A DNA stretch of 64,000 nt from Candidatus Iainarchaeum sp. (GTDB lineage: Archaea > Iainarchaeota > Iainarchaeia > Iainarchaeales > SKW153): NCBI GenBank assembly GCA_026414365.1, contig JAOAJD010000001.1, positions 103,687 to 167,686 on the forward strand. Reading direction: 5' to 3'. The notes beneath the pieces were generated by a model. It had not been told where the DNA came from, searched no databases, and saw nothing but the letters and a program-made list of their open reading frames with translations. Shown here piece after piece: positions 17,090 to 25,304 of the stretch (within the stretch, counting starts at the first letter, position 1; every line of letters starts with the position of its first letter). The translations under genes were made by a program, and so were the position numbers.

Positions 17090-17740
17090 TTATTCTATTC
17101 CGAAAAATGCAGGATCTTCTCCGAAATCTTTCATAAACTTAGTCTCTTTTTCTATTAAATAACTTAAATCAAACTGCTTTTTAATAAATTCTTCGCCTAA
17201 CTCCGCAATTCTGTGTGGTGCTAAATTTGCATGCAAACAATATTGTCCATTTTGAGCTGCACACTCAAATTCAACATTATTCATCAAGGTTTCGTGAACC
17301 CAACAGCCACCACCTGATTCTATGCCCCTTACAAAATAACAAAAAATATTATCATTTTTATAGAATTGTAATGCAAAAGGATTTCCTATAACCTTAAATT
17401 TAGCATGATCTGCTCTTTTGAAGCTGAGTGTTTGATAATCACCAAAACCGAGTACACTCATTATATCCATACAAACTTTATATCTCTCTTCAAATTTTTT
17501 TAGTTTGAGTTGATTAACTATATTTTTTGTTACAACAAAACCATATACCCAACCATAAAAATAAAGATCTGTTAAAGCCTTTATATCTTTTTTAAGCGCA
17601 TCTCTGGTCATTTCTTTTATTGTTTCCATAGAACAAAGAAAGAAAGGTAAATCAAAAGCTATTATTTTTCCTTGTTCAAACTTTATTTTTCTTCCCAAAA
17701 GCAATTTTGCTAATGTTCCCCCAAATTCCAACAAAATCAC
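17090..17740 (-). CDS. V4R-like (hydrocarbon-binding) domain protein (module A)
   Basis: 216 residues. The C-terminal half fits the 4-vinyl-reductase (V4R) domain: MSVLGFGDYQTLSFKRADHAKFKVIGNPFA, VRGIESGGGCWVHETL, then VEFECAAQNGQYC with a CX7C pair (Cys160, Cys168). The N-terminal half (FEQGKIIAFDLPFFLCSM...) resembles the C-terminal half of the module B V4R protein. V4R domains occur in BchJ and in regulators sensing hydrophobic ligands. Its ATG overlaps the stop of the KaiC-like gene by 4 bases, so the two are translationally coupled. It is followed by the UbiA gene. Probable role: ligand-binding sensor or carrier, inferred. Confidence 0.75.
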   Translation of the reverse strand: MILLEFGGTLAKLLLGRKIKFEQGKIIAFDLPFFLCSMETIKEMTRDALKKDIKALTDLYFYGWVYGFVVTKNIVNQLKLKKFEERYKVCMDIMSVLGFGDYQTLSFKRADHAKFKVIGNPFALQFYKNDNIFCYFVRGIESGGGCWVHETLMNNVEFECAAQNGQYCLHANLAPHRIAELGEEFIKKQFDLSYLIEKETKFMKDFGEDPAFFGIE

Positions 17741-18537
17741 TTCATCAAAACATCCATTGCATTTGCCAAATCAACTTCGATACCTTTGTTTGATACTATT
17801 GAATAAGGAATATAACTCTTATTATGATCAGTATACCTCATTTTTCTTATCCTGAGAGTTAGACTATTTGCTCCTTCTATGCCCAAAAAATATGTATTTA
17901 TAACACCATCACATATGAACTCAGAAATCTCATCAGCACTCAAGAAATCTGTTTTCTCTGGAAGTTCAGAGGTCATAATCACAGTCGCATTAAACAATCT
18001 TAATTTTCTAATCAGATGATAAAGCATTGCCCTTGCTATTATTCTTTCAGATTTTGGAATTGGTGATACTGATGTAACTACTTTAGCAAAAGTATATGGC
18101 TTCTTTTCGCTATCATCTGAAACTAAGATAGAATCTGTGAAGGTTGTTAATGAATCTATTACAATTCTTTGAGGGGCAAACTGAGCAACATTGTCATGCA
18201 CTTTTTCTAAGAAATCATCCCCTTCAACAATATCAAAATAAACTATTTTTAACAAATTTTTCTTTTCAAGATTTTCTAAATCCCAGCCAAATTGCATACC
18301 TGCTCTCAAAATCTCTGGCTTAGATTGCTCTGTGGATATGTAAAGGCCTCTCTCATTGTAAATCTTAGCCCCATTCACTAAATACTGCAAACAAAAAGTA
18401 CTTTTGCCAGTTCCACATCCGCCAGACAAAAGAACAATGTTGCCTTTTGGAATACCACCATTTAAAGCATCATCTAACCCTTTTATTCCTGTTGGAACTT
18501 TAGATATCAAATTATTCTTAGATAAATTCTCAACCAT
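17737..18537 (-). CDS. KaiC-like RecA-superfamily ATPase (module A)
   Basis: A single KaiC domain of about 266 residues. VPTGIKGLDDALNGGIPKGNIVLLSGGCGTGKST contains Walker A at residues 39-47. It continues GLYISTEQSKPEILRAGMQFGWDL, the Walker B strand RIVIDSLTTF, and VIMTSELPEK with DGVINTYFLGIEG near the end, as in archaeal KaiC/GvpD-like ATPases. These often work in signal transduction and transcription control. ATG 18537 is preferred over ATG 18564 because homologues begin shortly before the PTGIxGLD motif. It is first in the run KaiC-V4R-UbiA-reductase and overlaps V4R by 4 bases. The paralogue is at 46716. Confidence 0.87.
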   Translation of the reverse strand: MVENLSKNNLISKVPTGIKGLDDALNGGIPKGNIVLLSGGCGTGKSTFCLQYLVNGAKIYNERGLYISTEQSKPEILRAGMQFGWDLENLEKKNLLKIVYFDIVEGDDFLEKVHDNVAQFAPQRIVIDSLTTFTDSILVSDDSEKKPYTFAKVVTSVSPIPKSERIIARAMLYHLIRKLRLFNATVIMTSELPEKTDFLSADEISEFICDGVINTYFLGIEGANSLTLRIRKMRYTDHNKSYIPYSIVSNKGIEVDLANAMDVLMK

Positions 18538-18787
18538 ATTGTAGTAAATAATATAAAAACCCATTATTAAAACTTACTAAAAATAAAAATGGGGAAACTA
18601 TTATTTTAATTATCTGATCATGGCACAGATAAATATTTTTTTGATAAATTTATTAGAATAACTAAGACATAAGTATTTTGTTAAATTTTACTTTATAGAT
18701 GAGACTGAATATATAAATTAACAAAAAATCTACTTAAATCGAACAAAATAAAATTTTAATAAGGATGTTAAGAAGAAAAATAGATAA

Positions 18788-20056
18788 TTACAAAATGATT
18801 TCTTCCCCAATATTTGGATTATATGTTTCAAAACCATCTTCTTCTAAATCTTTACCAAACTTCTCGATAACCTCGCTGTCTCCATGAACTAAAATCACCT
18901 TTTCTGGATCTAATCTATTGATTATAGAGAGTAATTCTTTTCTACCGGCGTGAGCAGAGAAATCGTATTTTTCATAACCTATCTTAGGCTCAACCATGAT
19001 ACCATCAATATTTATCTTACCACTATCTAGCAATATTCTGCCAGGTGTATCTTTTACTTGATAACCTGTTAAAAATAATTTAGAGTTTTTATCATTATAA
19101 AGTTCTCTTAAATAAAACTGGACTGGTCCACCTTGAAGCATCCCAGAAGTGGTTATAATTACACATGGCTTCTTCAACGCTGCTTTTCTCATCTTTAAAT
19201 TTTTAACCCATATCAATCTCTCTAAAGCTTTCTTCAAAAACTTTGGTTTTCTGAGAAAATTAGGATTCTTTATATAAGTGATTGCCGCTTCTTGACACAT
19301 CCCATCAAAATATATGTCTGTATCTAATCTATATTCGTAAAGTATGTCTGCAATTTCCTGGCTTCTACCAACAGCAAAGGCTGAAATTAGTGCTATGCCT
19401 CCTCTATCTAAAACGTCTTGTATATCCTCAACAAACCTTTTTTCTAATTCTTTTCTTGGGGGGTGATCTCTATCACCATAAGTACTTTCTATAATCAAAT
19501 AATCGCATTTTTTTATTTTTGAAAGATCTGCACCTGAATGCAATCTTGTTTCTTCCTCTTTGAAATCACCTGTATAAACTAAAATCTTATCGCCTACTGT
19601 TAATTTGACTATTGCGGAACCTAAAATATGTCCCGCATCTGAAAATTGCAATTTAATATTGTCTGTTATATTTATATCTTTTTTATAGTTTACTGCAAAA
19701 GTAAACCTTTCAGTTCTTATTATCTCTTGTTTTGAAAAGCTTGCATCAATACCTTCCATTCCGGCAATGTGTAATGAATCATGCCATAAGATTTTAGCAA
19801 TTTCTAAAGTTGGTGATGTCATATAACTTAAAAATCTTGAATCTTTGAAAAGATGAGGAAGCTGACCAGAATGATCTAAATGGGCATGACTAATTATTGC
19901 AGCATCAATTTTTCCATTCGGCAATAGAGGATATTCGGTACCTTTAGGAGTTAGCTTAATACCATAATCTAAAATAACCTTATCACCACTATCAATTAAG
20001 AATCCACTTCTACCTACTTCTAAACCACCACCAAGAACTTTTAACTTTATAGACAT
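18788..20056 (-). CDS. Beta-CASP metallo-beta-lactamase ribonuclease, archaeal CPSF type 2
   Basis: About 422 residues, without N-terminal KH domains, so it matches aCPSF2 rather than aCPSF1. Metal motifs: AIISHAHLDHSGQLP (motif 2), DAGHILGSAIV (motif 3) and YTGDFKEEETRLH (motif 4). The beta-CASP parts are LIIESTYGDRDHP, ALISAFAVGRSQEIADILYE, TSGMLQGGPVQFYL and the C-terminal SAHAGRKELLSII and VHGDSEVIEKF. These enzymes are endo- and 5'-3' exoribonucleases in RNA turnover and transcript 3'-end processing. ATG 20062 would add two residues. Monocistronic as far as visible. Confidence 0.93.
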   Translation of the reverse strand: MSIKLKVLGGGLEVGRSGFLIDSGDKVILDYGIKLTPKGTEYPLLPNGKIDAAIISHAHLDHSGQLPHLFKDSRFLSYMTSPTLEIAKILWHDSLHIAGMEGIDASFSKQEIIRTERFTFAVNYKKDINITDNIKLQFSDAGHILGSAIVKLTVGDKILVYTGDFKEEETRLHSGADLSKIKKCDYLIIESTYGDRDHPPRKELEKRFVEDIQDVLDRGGIALISAFAVGRSQEIADILYEYRLDTDIYFDGMCQEAAITYIKNPNFLRKPKFLKKALERLIWVKNLKMRKAALKKPCVIITTSGMLQGGPVQFYLRELYNDKNSKLFLTGYQVKDTPGRILLDSGKINIDGIMVEPKIGYEKYDFSAHAGRKELLSIINRLDPEKVILVHGDSEVIEKFGKDLEEDGFETYNPNIGEEIIL

Positions 20057-20236
20057 AAACAAAACCGTTTTATAATTTTAAGAACTTTACAAAATAAAAA
20101 GGACTTTTATAAGATTAAACTTAGATATGTTTATAAAAGTAGTTAATAAGATAACTAAATCTAAAATAACTCTAACAAAAGATAGAATTTTATTTTTGTG
20201 ATTTTTCTTTGGATTTTTAGTAAAAAAATGAAAAAA

Positions 20237-20536
20237 TTACTCTTTGCAATTAAGCAACTCTTTTTGGGCAAAAAATTCTTCTTCAAAAATCTTAAGAATA
20301 AAATCTTCCTTATTACAAAAATACTTATTCGCATAACAACATATTAGCTTCTTACATTCCAGATTTTTTATTATTTCTTTTAGATATTCTTCATCTAGAC
20401 AAAAAATCCTTTGAAGTTCTGTTCTGCTAATACCTTTATTCTCAACAAGTAGATTAATGATCCTTGCTTCCTCATAAGAAAGATAATTATTCTCAACCAA
20501 CCTAAATAAACAAAAACTGAACAATGAAATAACCAT
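20237..20536 (-). CDS. Small winged-helix-like protein
   Basis: 99 residues. From about residue 20 the pattern YEEARIINLLVENKGISRTELQRIFCLDEEYLKEIIKNLECKKLICCYANKYFC has the spacing of a MarR/ArsR-type winged helix (helix, turn, recognition helix, wing). It has a hydrophobic first 12 residues of unclear role. It lies 51 bases after the stop of the V4R gene on the same strand. With the winged-helix gene at 21141 it flanks that V4R gene, suggesting a regulatory cluster. Function inferred from pattern only. Confidence 0.6.
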   Translation of the reverse strand: MVISLFSFCLFRLVENNYLSYEEARIINLLVENKGISRTELQRIFCLDEEYLKEIIKNLECKKLICCYANKYFCNKEDFILKIFEEEFFAQKELLNCKE

Positions 20537-20587
20537 AAAAAAAGTTTATTGTGAAAATTAATATAATTTTGGTTTAATAAACAAAAA

Positions 20588-21148
20588 TTAAATGTTAATT
20601 TGTCTCCTAACAATTTCGTTATTAAAATCAAAGTCAGAAGTTCTTTTTATCACAAACTCACAGAAAGGGTAATTTGTCGCATAACACTTTAGTTCAACGC
20701 AATCTACATTATCTTTAAAATAATGCGAAAATATACCTGCAAAAAACCCTCTAAGAATATGATCTACAGGATAATTTACCTTACCTTTTAAAGGCATTGC
20801 AATCGGCGAATTCTCTACCTTTAAGATTGCTCGCTTAAAATTCATATCCAAACTTAATGTCTCTATTGCTCCCCAACCAGAAGCAGAAATAAAATCTTCT
20901 AAAAGCTTTAAGAACTGATGATCGTTTAATCTAAACTGCGAATCAAAACTTTTTACTAAATTTTTTAAAGTTGCCTCTTTAACATCTTCATAAAGAATTT
21001 TATCAAAAGTTAAGTTTTGCTCTGCACATATACCTAAAAGAATATCAACAGGCAATATTACAAAAGGAAGTTCTGCTAAGTAAAAGTTATTATGAACATA
21101 CCTCAATGTTGAAGTATATAAAAATTTATCTAGAAAACTGTTAAGCAT
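20588..21148 (-). CDS. V4R-domain protein between two winged-helix genes
   Basis: 186 residues from ATG 21148, the start that leaves an 8-base overlap (ATGCTTAA) with the upstream winged-helix gene; ATG 21199 would overlap it by 59 bases. The C-terminal part shows the V4R pattern: ASGWGAIETLSLDMNFKRAILKVENSPIA, an alpha region HILRGFFAGIFSHYF, then CVELKCYATNYPFCEFVIKR with a CX7C pair (Cys155, Cys163). It is the third V4R gene in the window. Probably a hydrophobic-ligand sensor acting with the adjacent DNA-binding protein, by analogy with V4R-containing regulators. Confidence 0.75.
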   Translation of the reverse strand: MLNSFLDKFLYTSTLRYVHNNFYLAELPFVILPVDILLGICAEQNLTFDKILYEDVKEATLKNLVKSFDSQFRLNDHQFLKLLEDFISASGWGAIETLSLDMNFKRAILKVENSPIAMPLKGKVNYPVDHILRGFFAGIFSHYFKDNVDCVELKCYATNYPFCEFVIKRTSDFDFNNEIVRRQINI

Positions 21149-21458
21149 TCTTATCAACCTCAGAAGCCAAAATCTCGTGAATAGTTCTATATTTTTCAAC
21201 CTCTGCCGGCCAAACTATTAAAGCATTTCCTATACGTTTAGAAAATATTAGCTTTTTCTCATTAAGCTTTTTCAAATAATAAGAAAACTTAGAGGAGACT
21301 CTCCTTCTTTCATCCCTTGTTTTTGCAATTATGCCTAAATGTTCTGCTATCTCAACAGCACTTGTTGGCCAACATTCCAAAATACATTCCAAAATTTGCA
21401 TTTCCCTAATTGACAGATTATCTTCTTTTTTTATTGGCAAGCCAGATAGTCTTCTCAT
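21141..21458 (-). CDS. Winged-helix DNA-binding protein coupled to V4R gene
   Basis: 105 residues. LSIREMQILECILECWPTSAVEIAEHLGI forms helices 1-2, and DERRRVSSKFSYYLKKLNEKKLIFSKRIGNALIVWP the recognition helix and wing. This is the layout of MarR/ArsR-like archaeal regulators. Its stop overlaps the V4R start at 21148 by 8 bases, so the sensor and the DNA-binding protein are made together. They could form a two-protein one-component regulator. Targets unknown; module A ends 2.6 kb downstream on the same strand. Confidence 0.7.
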   Translation of the reverse strand: MRRLSGLPIKKEDNLSIREMQILECILECWPTSAVEIAEHLGIIAKTRDERRRVSSKFSYYLKKLNEKKLIFSKRIGNALIVWPAEVEKYRTIHEILASEVDKNA

Positions 21459-21607
21459 TTTAATCTAAAAGATAGAATAATTCTATTATATTTAAATGTT
21501 ACTATAGTAATATGATTCATCCAAATTTTGGCATGACAAAAATAGGATAAAAAATTCAGTTTAAAAAGAGGGAATATTTATAAAACCAATATAATATTTA
21601 TAGAAAT

Positions 21608-22555
21608 ATGGAAAACTGCATACTGTCAATTGATATGCATACACATCTCTTAGAAAAAAAAGTGAAACCAAAAAAATATTGGGAGAGAGCCAAAAAAATA
21701 GGACTAAACGCTGTAGCTATATGCGAACATTCAGAAATGAACCCAAAGAAAGCATATGATGTTTTGAAAAAAGAGATGATCCCTGAAACACAATTGATTC
21801 CGGGTATGGAGGTAAAAACTGAGAAAGGCCACATTTTAGCATACTCAGAGGATGAAAATATTTATTCAATTAAAGAACTTGGGCAGAAAGAGATAAATTT
21901 TGAAGAATTATTTGATGTTGCCAAAGAGAATAATTTGATACTAAGCATAGCACACCCATGGGGATTTGATTATGATAGTTTAGGTTTCTATTTTGACCAA
22001 GAAGAAATTGAAGAGTTAGTAAAAAGAGAATTTGTAGGGGTAGAAGCCTATAATGGGATGATTGGATATCTAGGAAATTTCATTTATGATTCAAGTTGGA
22101 TAAAAAAGCCCATAAACTTTTTTGATTTTCTTGAAAAAAACAAGATTTTAAGTAAAATAGGTATGACAAAAATTACGGGTAAAATAACAAAGACAATTGA
22201 CAAACAAAGATTAGAAGTATTAAAGAGAAATATAAAAGCCATCGAGTTAAGCAAATTATCAAAATTTGTTACTGCCGGTTCGGATGCACACACAGCTGAT
22301 AGACTCGGTACAGGAATAATGAAAGTAAAATTTTACGAAAGCGAAATAACTCCTAAAAATATCTTAGAGTCAATACTAAAAAAAGAAAATGTTATTTGGG
22401 CTGGCCCATTGGTGAGAGAAGTTGACAATGGAATGTATGAAAAAGTATACGAGCCAATAAAGAGAAAAGAGATTTTAGAAGGGATCACATATATAACTAA
22501 AAGTATTATAAAGAAACAAATTGGCAAGCTAAAAAAAATTGAAAAATCAACTTAA
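21608..22555 (+). CDS. PHP-domain metal-dependent phosphoesterase
   Basis: 315 residues. Metal-ligand motifs of the PHP (polymerase and histidinol phosphatase) fold are present: SIDMHTHL at the start, AICEHSEM, LIPGMEVKTEKGHILAYS, SIAHPWGF and VTAGSDAHTADRLGTG near residue 225. Stand-alone PHP proteins often hydrolyse phosphate esters such as nucleotide or histidinol phosphates. The substrate cannot be told from sequence. It converges with ribAB, whose coding region overlaps it by 4 bases at the stop codons. Confidence 0.85.
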   Translation: MENCILSIDMHTHLLEKKVKPKKYWERAKKIGLNAVAICEHSEMNPKKAYDVLKKEMIPETQLIPGMEVKTEKGHILAYSEDENIYSIKELGQKEINFEELFDVAKENNLILSIAHPWGFDYDSLGFYFDQEEIEELVKREFVGVEAYNGMIGYLGNFIYDSSWIKKPINFFDFLEKNKILSKIGMTKITGKITKTIDKQRLEVLKRNIKAIELSKLSKFVTAGSDAHTADRLGTGIMKVKFYESEITPKNILESILKKENVIWAGPLVREVDNGMYEKVYEPIKRKEILEGITYITKSIIKKQIGKLKKIEKST

Positions 22556-23739
22556 CAACAATGGAAAAGTCTCTCTTTTTTTGATTTCAAATATTTTTTA
22601 TTATATTTGTTGGGTTTAACTTTGATCGGTATTATACCTACTATCTTTAAACCATATGCACTTAATCCAATTATCTTTCTTGGATTATTGGTTAGCAGCT
22701 TAATTTTTCTTAGTCCAAGGTCTCTTAATATTTGAGCTCCTATTCCATAATCCCTCAGATCAGCAGCAAATCCTAAAGAGATATTTGCATCTACTGTATC
22801 TTTACCTTTATCCTGTAAGGCGTATGCTTTTATCTTATTGACTATCCCAATACCTCTACCTTCATGTGAAGGAATATAAAGCAAAACGCCAGATTTACTT
22901 TTTGCAATATAATTTAATGAAAATTCTAGTTGTTGTCTACAATCACAACGTAAAGAGCTAAATACATCACCTGTTAAACAAGCAGAATGGACTCTTACTG
23001 GCACGACATCAGAAGTTTTTATTTTACCTTTAACCAGGACGATATAATGATCGTTATTTACTATATCAGTATAGGCATACAAATTAAAATTACCAAATTT
23101 AGTAGGTAAAAATGCTGATGCTGTCCTTTCAACAATAAGCCCCTTCTCTAACTTATACTCTATTATCTCTTTAACAGATACTATTGGTAAATTGAATCTA
23201 GTTGCAAATTTTTTTAACTCTTTAATCCTTGCCATGGACCCATCTTCATTCATAATTTCTGCTATCACTGCCACAGGATTTAATCTAGCTATTTTTAGTA
23301 AATCTATTGATGCTTCAGTATGTCCTGCTCTTTCCAAAACTCCTCCATTTTTAGCAACTAAAGGAAACAAATGACCAGGTCTTAACAGATCAGATGGTTT
23401 AGATTTATTAGATAATATCACTCTTATCGTTTTTAGTCTATCTTCTACAGATATACCAGTAGCAACATCTTTAGCATCAACAGAAACTGTAAAAGGTGTT
23501 TGGAATTTATCTGTGTTCTGTGTCATGTATGGTAATTGTAATTGTTCTGCCTTCTCTTTAGTTATTGGTACGCACATTAATCCCTTTGCCTCTTTTATAA
23601 AAAAGTTTAAGATTTCTTTATTTACAAACTGTGCTGCTACTACTAAGTCGCCTTCATTTTCTCTTTCATAATCATCTACTATTATTACCATTTTTCCTTT
23701 TTTCAAAGCATTAACAGCTTTAATCACATTATTACTCAT
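22552..23739 (-). CDS. ribAB: Bifunctional 3,4-dihydroxy-2-butanone-4-phosphate synthase / GTP cyclohydrolase II
   Basis: 395 residues, the bacterial RibAB fusion. The N-terminal DHBP synthase part has VDDYERENEGDLVVAAQ, the LMCVPIT strand, and RPGHLFPLVAKNGGVLERAGHTEASIDL (about residues 120-147). The GTP cyclohydrolase II part has VHSACLTGDVFSSLRCDC with the three zinc cysteines, YIPSHEGRGIGI and the KIKLLTNNPRKI end. It supplies both riboflavin precursors. Archaea normally use a separate RibB and a different GTP cyclohydrolase III, so this gene looks horizontally acquired from bacteria. Monocistronic; convergent with the PHP gene. Confidence 0.96.
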   Translation of the reverse strand: MSNNVIKAVNALKKGKMVIIVDDYERENEGDLVVAAQFVNKEILNFFIKEAKGLMCVPITKEKAEQLQLPYMTQNTDKFQTPFTVSVDAKDVATGISVEDRLKTIRVILSNKSKPSDLLRPGHLFPLVAKNGGVLERAGHTEASIDLLKIARLNPVAVIAEIMNEDGSMARIKELKKFATRFNLPIVSVKEIIEYKLEKGLIVERTASAFLPTKFGNFNLYAYTDIVNNDHYIVLVKGKIKTSDVVPVRVHSACLTGDVFSSLRCDCRQQLEFSLNYIAKSKSGVLLYIPSHEGRGIGIVNKIKAYALQDKGKDTVDANISLGFAADLRDYGIGAQILRDLGLRKIKLLTNNPRKIIGLSAYGLKIVGIIPIKVKPNKYNKKYLKSKKERLFHCC

Positions 23740-23823
23740 AAGAATAAAAAATAAAGAAAAACATATTAAAACAATAGTAAACTACAAAAAAATTAAAAAC
23801 AACGAAAAACCTAAAGATTAAAG

Positions 23824-24216
23824 ATGAAGCTAGCTCTTTATCCAAATAGTCCTATAAACAATATAGAAAACATTGAAGAAATACACTTAGTTAGGCCAAT
23901 AAACTTTAAGATGCTGACAAAGATTATAAAAAACAAGAAAAAGATATCGATGAGCAGATCTACCTATGAAAGACTTTCAAAAAAAGTAAAAAAACTTTTA
24001 AATGAAAATAATATTGAAATTAACATAGAAACCCATCAAGGAAGAACACTAAAAGAGATTGAAAAAATTAGGGATATTGTAGAACTCAGAAGAGATTTTA
24101 GAAGTTATAGAGAGATAGAAAAAAAAATAGGAATTCCTAAAAGTACTGCTCATTATTTGATAAGATATGCAAAAAGAGACAAATTAAAAAAAGGAAACAG
24201 AATATTCTATCTTTAA
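23824..24216 (+). CDS. Archaeal conserved protein with C-terminal HTH, DUF1699-like
   Basis: 130 residues. The N-terminal half (ENIEEIHLVRPINFKMLTKIIKNKKKISMSRSTYERLSKKVKKLLNENNIEI) has the strand-helix pattern of the archaeal DUF1699 family. The C-terminal part, DFRSYREIEKKIGIPKSTAHYLIRYAKR, is a clear helix-turn-helix. It is rich in lysine and probably binds nucleic acid. Divergent from ribAB across 84 bases. It could regulate its neighbour, but nothing in the sequence proves this. Confidence 0.65.
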   Translation: MKLALYPNSPINNIENIEEIHLVRPINFKMLTKIIKNKKKISMSRSTYERLSKKVKKLLNENNIEINIETHQGRTLKEIEKIRDIVELRRDFRSYREIEKKIGIPKSTAHYLIRYAKRDKLKKGNRIFYL

Positions 24217-24222
24217 GAATAT

Positions 24223-24822
24223 TTACTTAAGGAGCTTAACTATTTGTTCCCCAAAAGATTTGGCAGCATCGGGACCGTTTGCTGTTATTATTTTTCCATC
24301 TACCTCTACACTATTACCTGTGAATATTGCACCTCTCTTTTTAATATTTGACTCCTCTGAAGGAAATGCAGTTGCCTTTTTTCCACTCAAAATGCCTGAA
24401 TTAGCCAAAATAGATGGCGCAATACATATTGCACCAACAACTTTGCCTTTTTTGTAAAAATCGTTGGCCAGAGATAAAGCTTTATTATTATCAAAATAGA
24501 TAGAAGCTCCTGGACCACCTACAAAAATAATTGCATCAAAATCATTTACTGAGATTTCATTTAACGACAATGTTGCATCAGCTTTTGAACCTAATTTACC
24601 TATATAAGTACCTCTCTCTAGAGATGCAACCTTAACATTGACCCCTGCTTTCTCTAAAATCTCTTTAGGTTTAAATAATTCTTCATCCCTAAAATTTCCT
24701 GGTGCTATTACCATAACAACATTTTTATTTTTCAAAACCATATTAGAATCCTCCTCAAAACTATTTTGGACACAACCTGTAAACAAAAAAAATATAAACA
24801 AAATTATAGGTATCTCTCTCAT
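24223..24822 (-). CDS. DJ-1/PfpI-family protein with lipoprotein signal
   Basis: 199 residues. The N-terminus is a short lipoprotein signal, PIILFIFFLFTGCVQNS, with a lipobox-like FTGC at about residues 13-16. The rest is a DJ-1/PfpI domain: VVMVIAPGNFRDEELFKPKEILEKAG, DAIIFVGGPGASIYF, and the nucleophile elbow VVGAICIAPSILANSG. The Cys lies in AICIAP near residue 132. Members include proteases, chaperones and glyoxalases. Nearly all are cytosolic, so an exported, membrane-anchored form is unusual. It converges with the DUF1699-like gene, 6 bases apart. Confidence 0.85.
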   Translation of the reverse strand: MREIPIILFIFFLFTGCVQNSFEEDSNMVLKNKNVVMVIAPGNFRDEELFKPKEILEKAGVNVKVASLERGTYIGKLGSKADATLSLNEISVNDFDAIIFVGGPGASIYFDNNKALSLANDFYKKGKVVGAICIAPSILANSGILSGKKATAFPSEESNIKKRGAIFTGNSVEVDGKIITANGPDAAKSFGEQIVKLLK

Positions 24823-24937
24823 TACAAAAAAAACTTTGTTAAAACAGATATAAATAAATTTCTAAATAAATTATGAAAGATATATAAATTAAAATAACAA
24901 TAAGAGAATATGAACAACTAAATAGAATAAAAGAGGG

Positions 24938-25264
24938 ATGGATATGGATAGAATAGAAAAACTAATAACAGAATATACTAGAAAAGGACAACTAGATAAA
25001 GCAAATTTTCTAAAGAATCTGGATAAGGTTTTGTTACCTAGTACAATACAAAGAATACAACAAAATGATAAAACAGTATTAAAAGAAATTGTTTTGCCAA
25101 AATGGGTAGATTGGGAACTATTGTATGAATGGGCAAACTCGAAAAAAATAAAAAATGGGAGAACATGTATACTTTGCAATGAAAGTTCTGAAACTGGTAT
25201 TGATTTTAAGAGCAAGTTTATTTGCGATAACTGCTTTTTAAGGCTAAAAAATTTAAACCAATAA
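24938..25264 (+). CDS. Small protein with C-terminal zinc-finger-like Cys pairs
   Basis: 108 residues. A helical N-terminus (DRIEKLITEYTRKGQLDKANFLKNLDKVLL) is followed by LPKWVDWELLYEWANSKKI and a Cys motif CILCNESSETG...FICDNCFLRL near the C-terminus. The two CxxC pairs are 15-16 residues apart, enough for one zinc ribbon. A GAGGGATGG stretch precedes ATG 24938. No family recognised. It lies 40 bases before another small, very basic gene on the same strand. Confidence 0.6.
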   Translation: MDMDRIEKLITEYTRKGQLDKANFLKNLDKVLLPSTIQRIQQNDKTVLKEIVLPKWVDWELLYEWANSKKIKNGRTCILCNESSETGIDFKSKFICDNCFLRLKNLNQ

Positions 25265-25304
25265 AGTTAAATACAAGAAAAACTATAAAAATTCTAAAAG
25301 AATT

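Noticed and set aside
18565..18787. Possible small RNA gene between module A and aCPSF2
   Set aside because: The AT-rich gap shows no convincing box C/D pair or stable stem-loop by eye.
24223..24822. PfpI intracellular protease in the strict sense
   Set aside because: The family is DJ-1/PfpI, but the lipoprotein signal and lack of visible protease-specific residues do not allow that function to be claimed.
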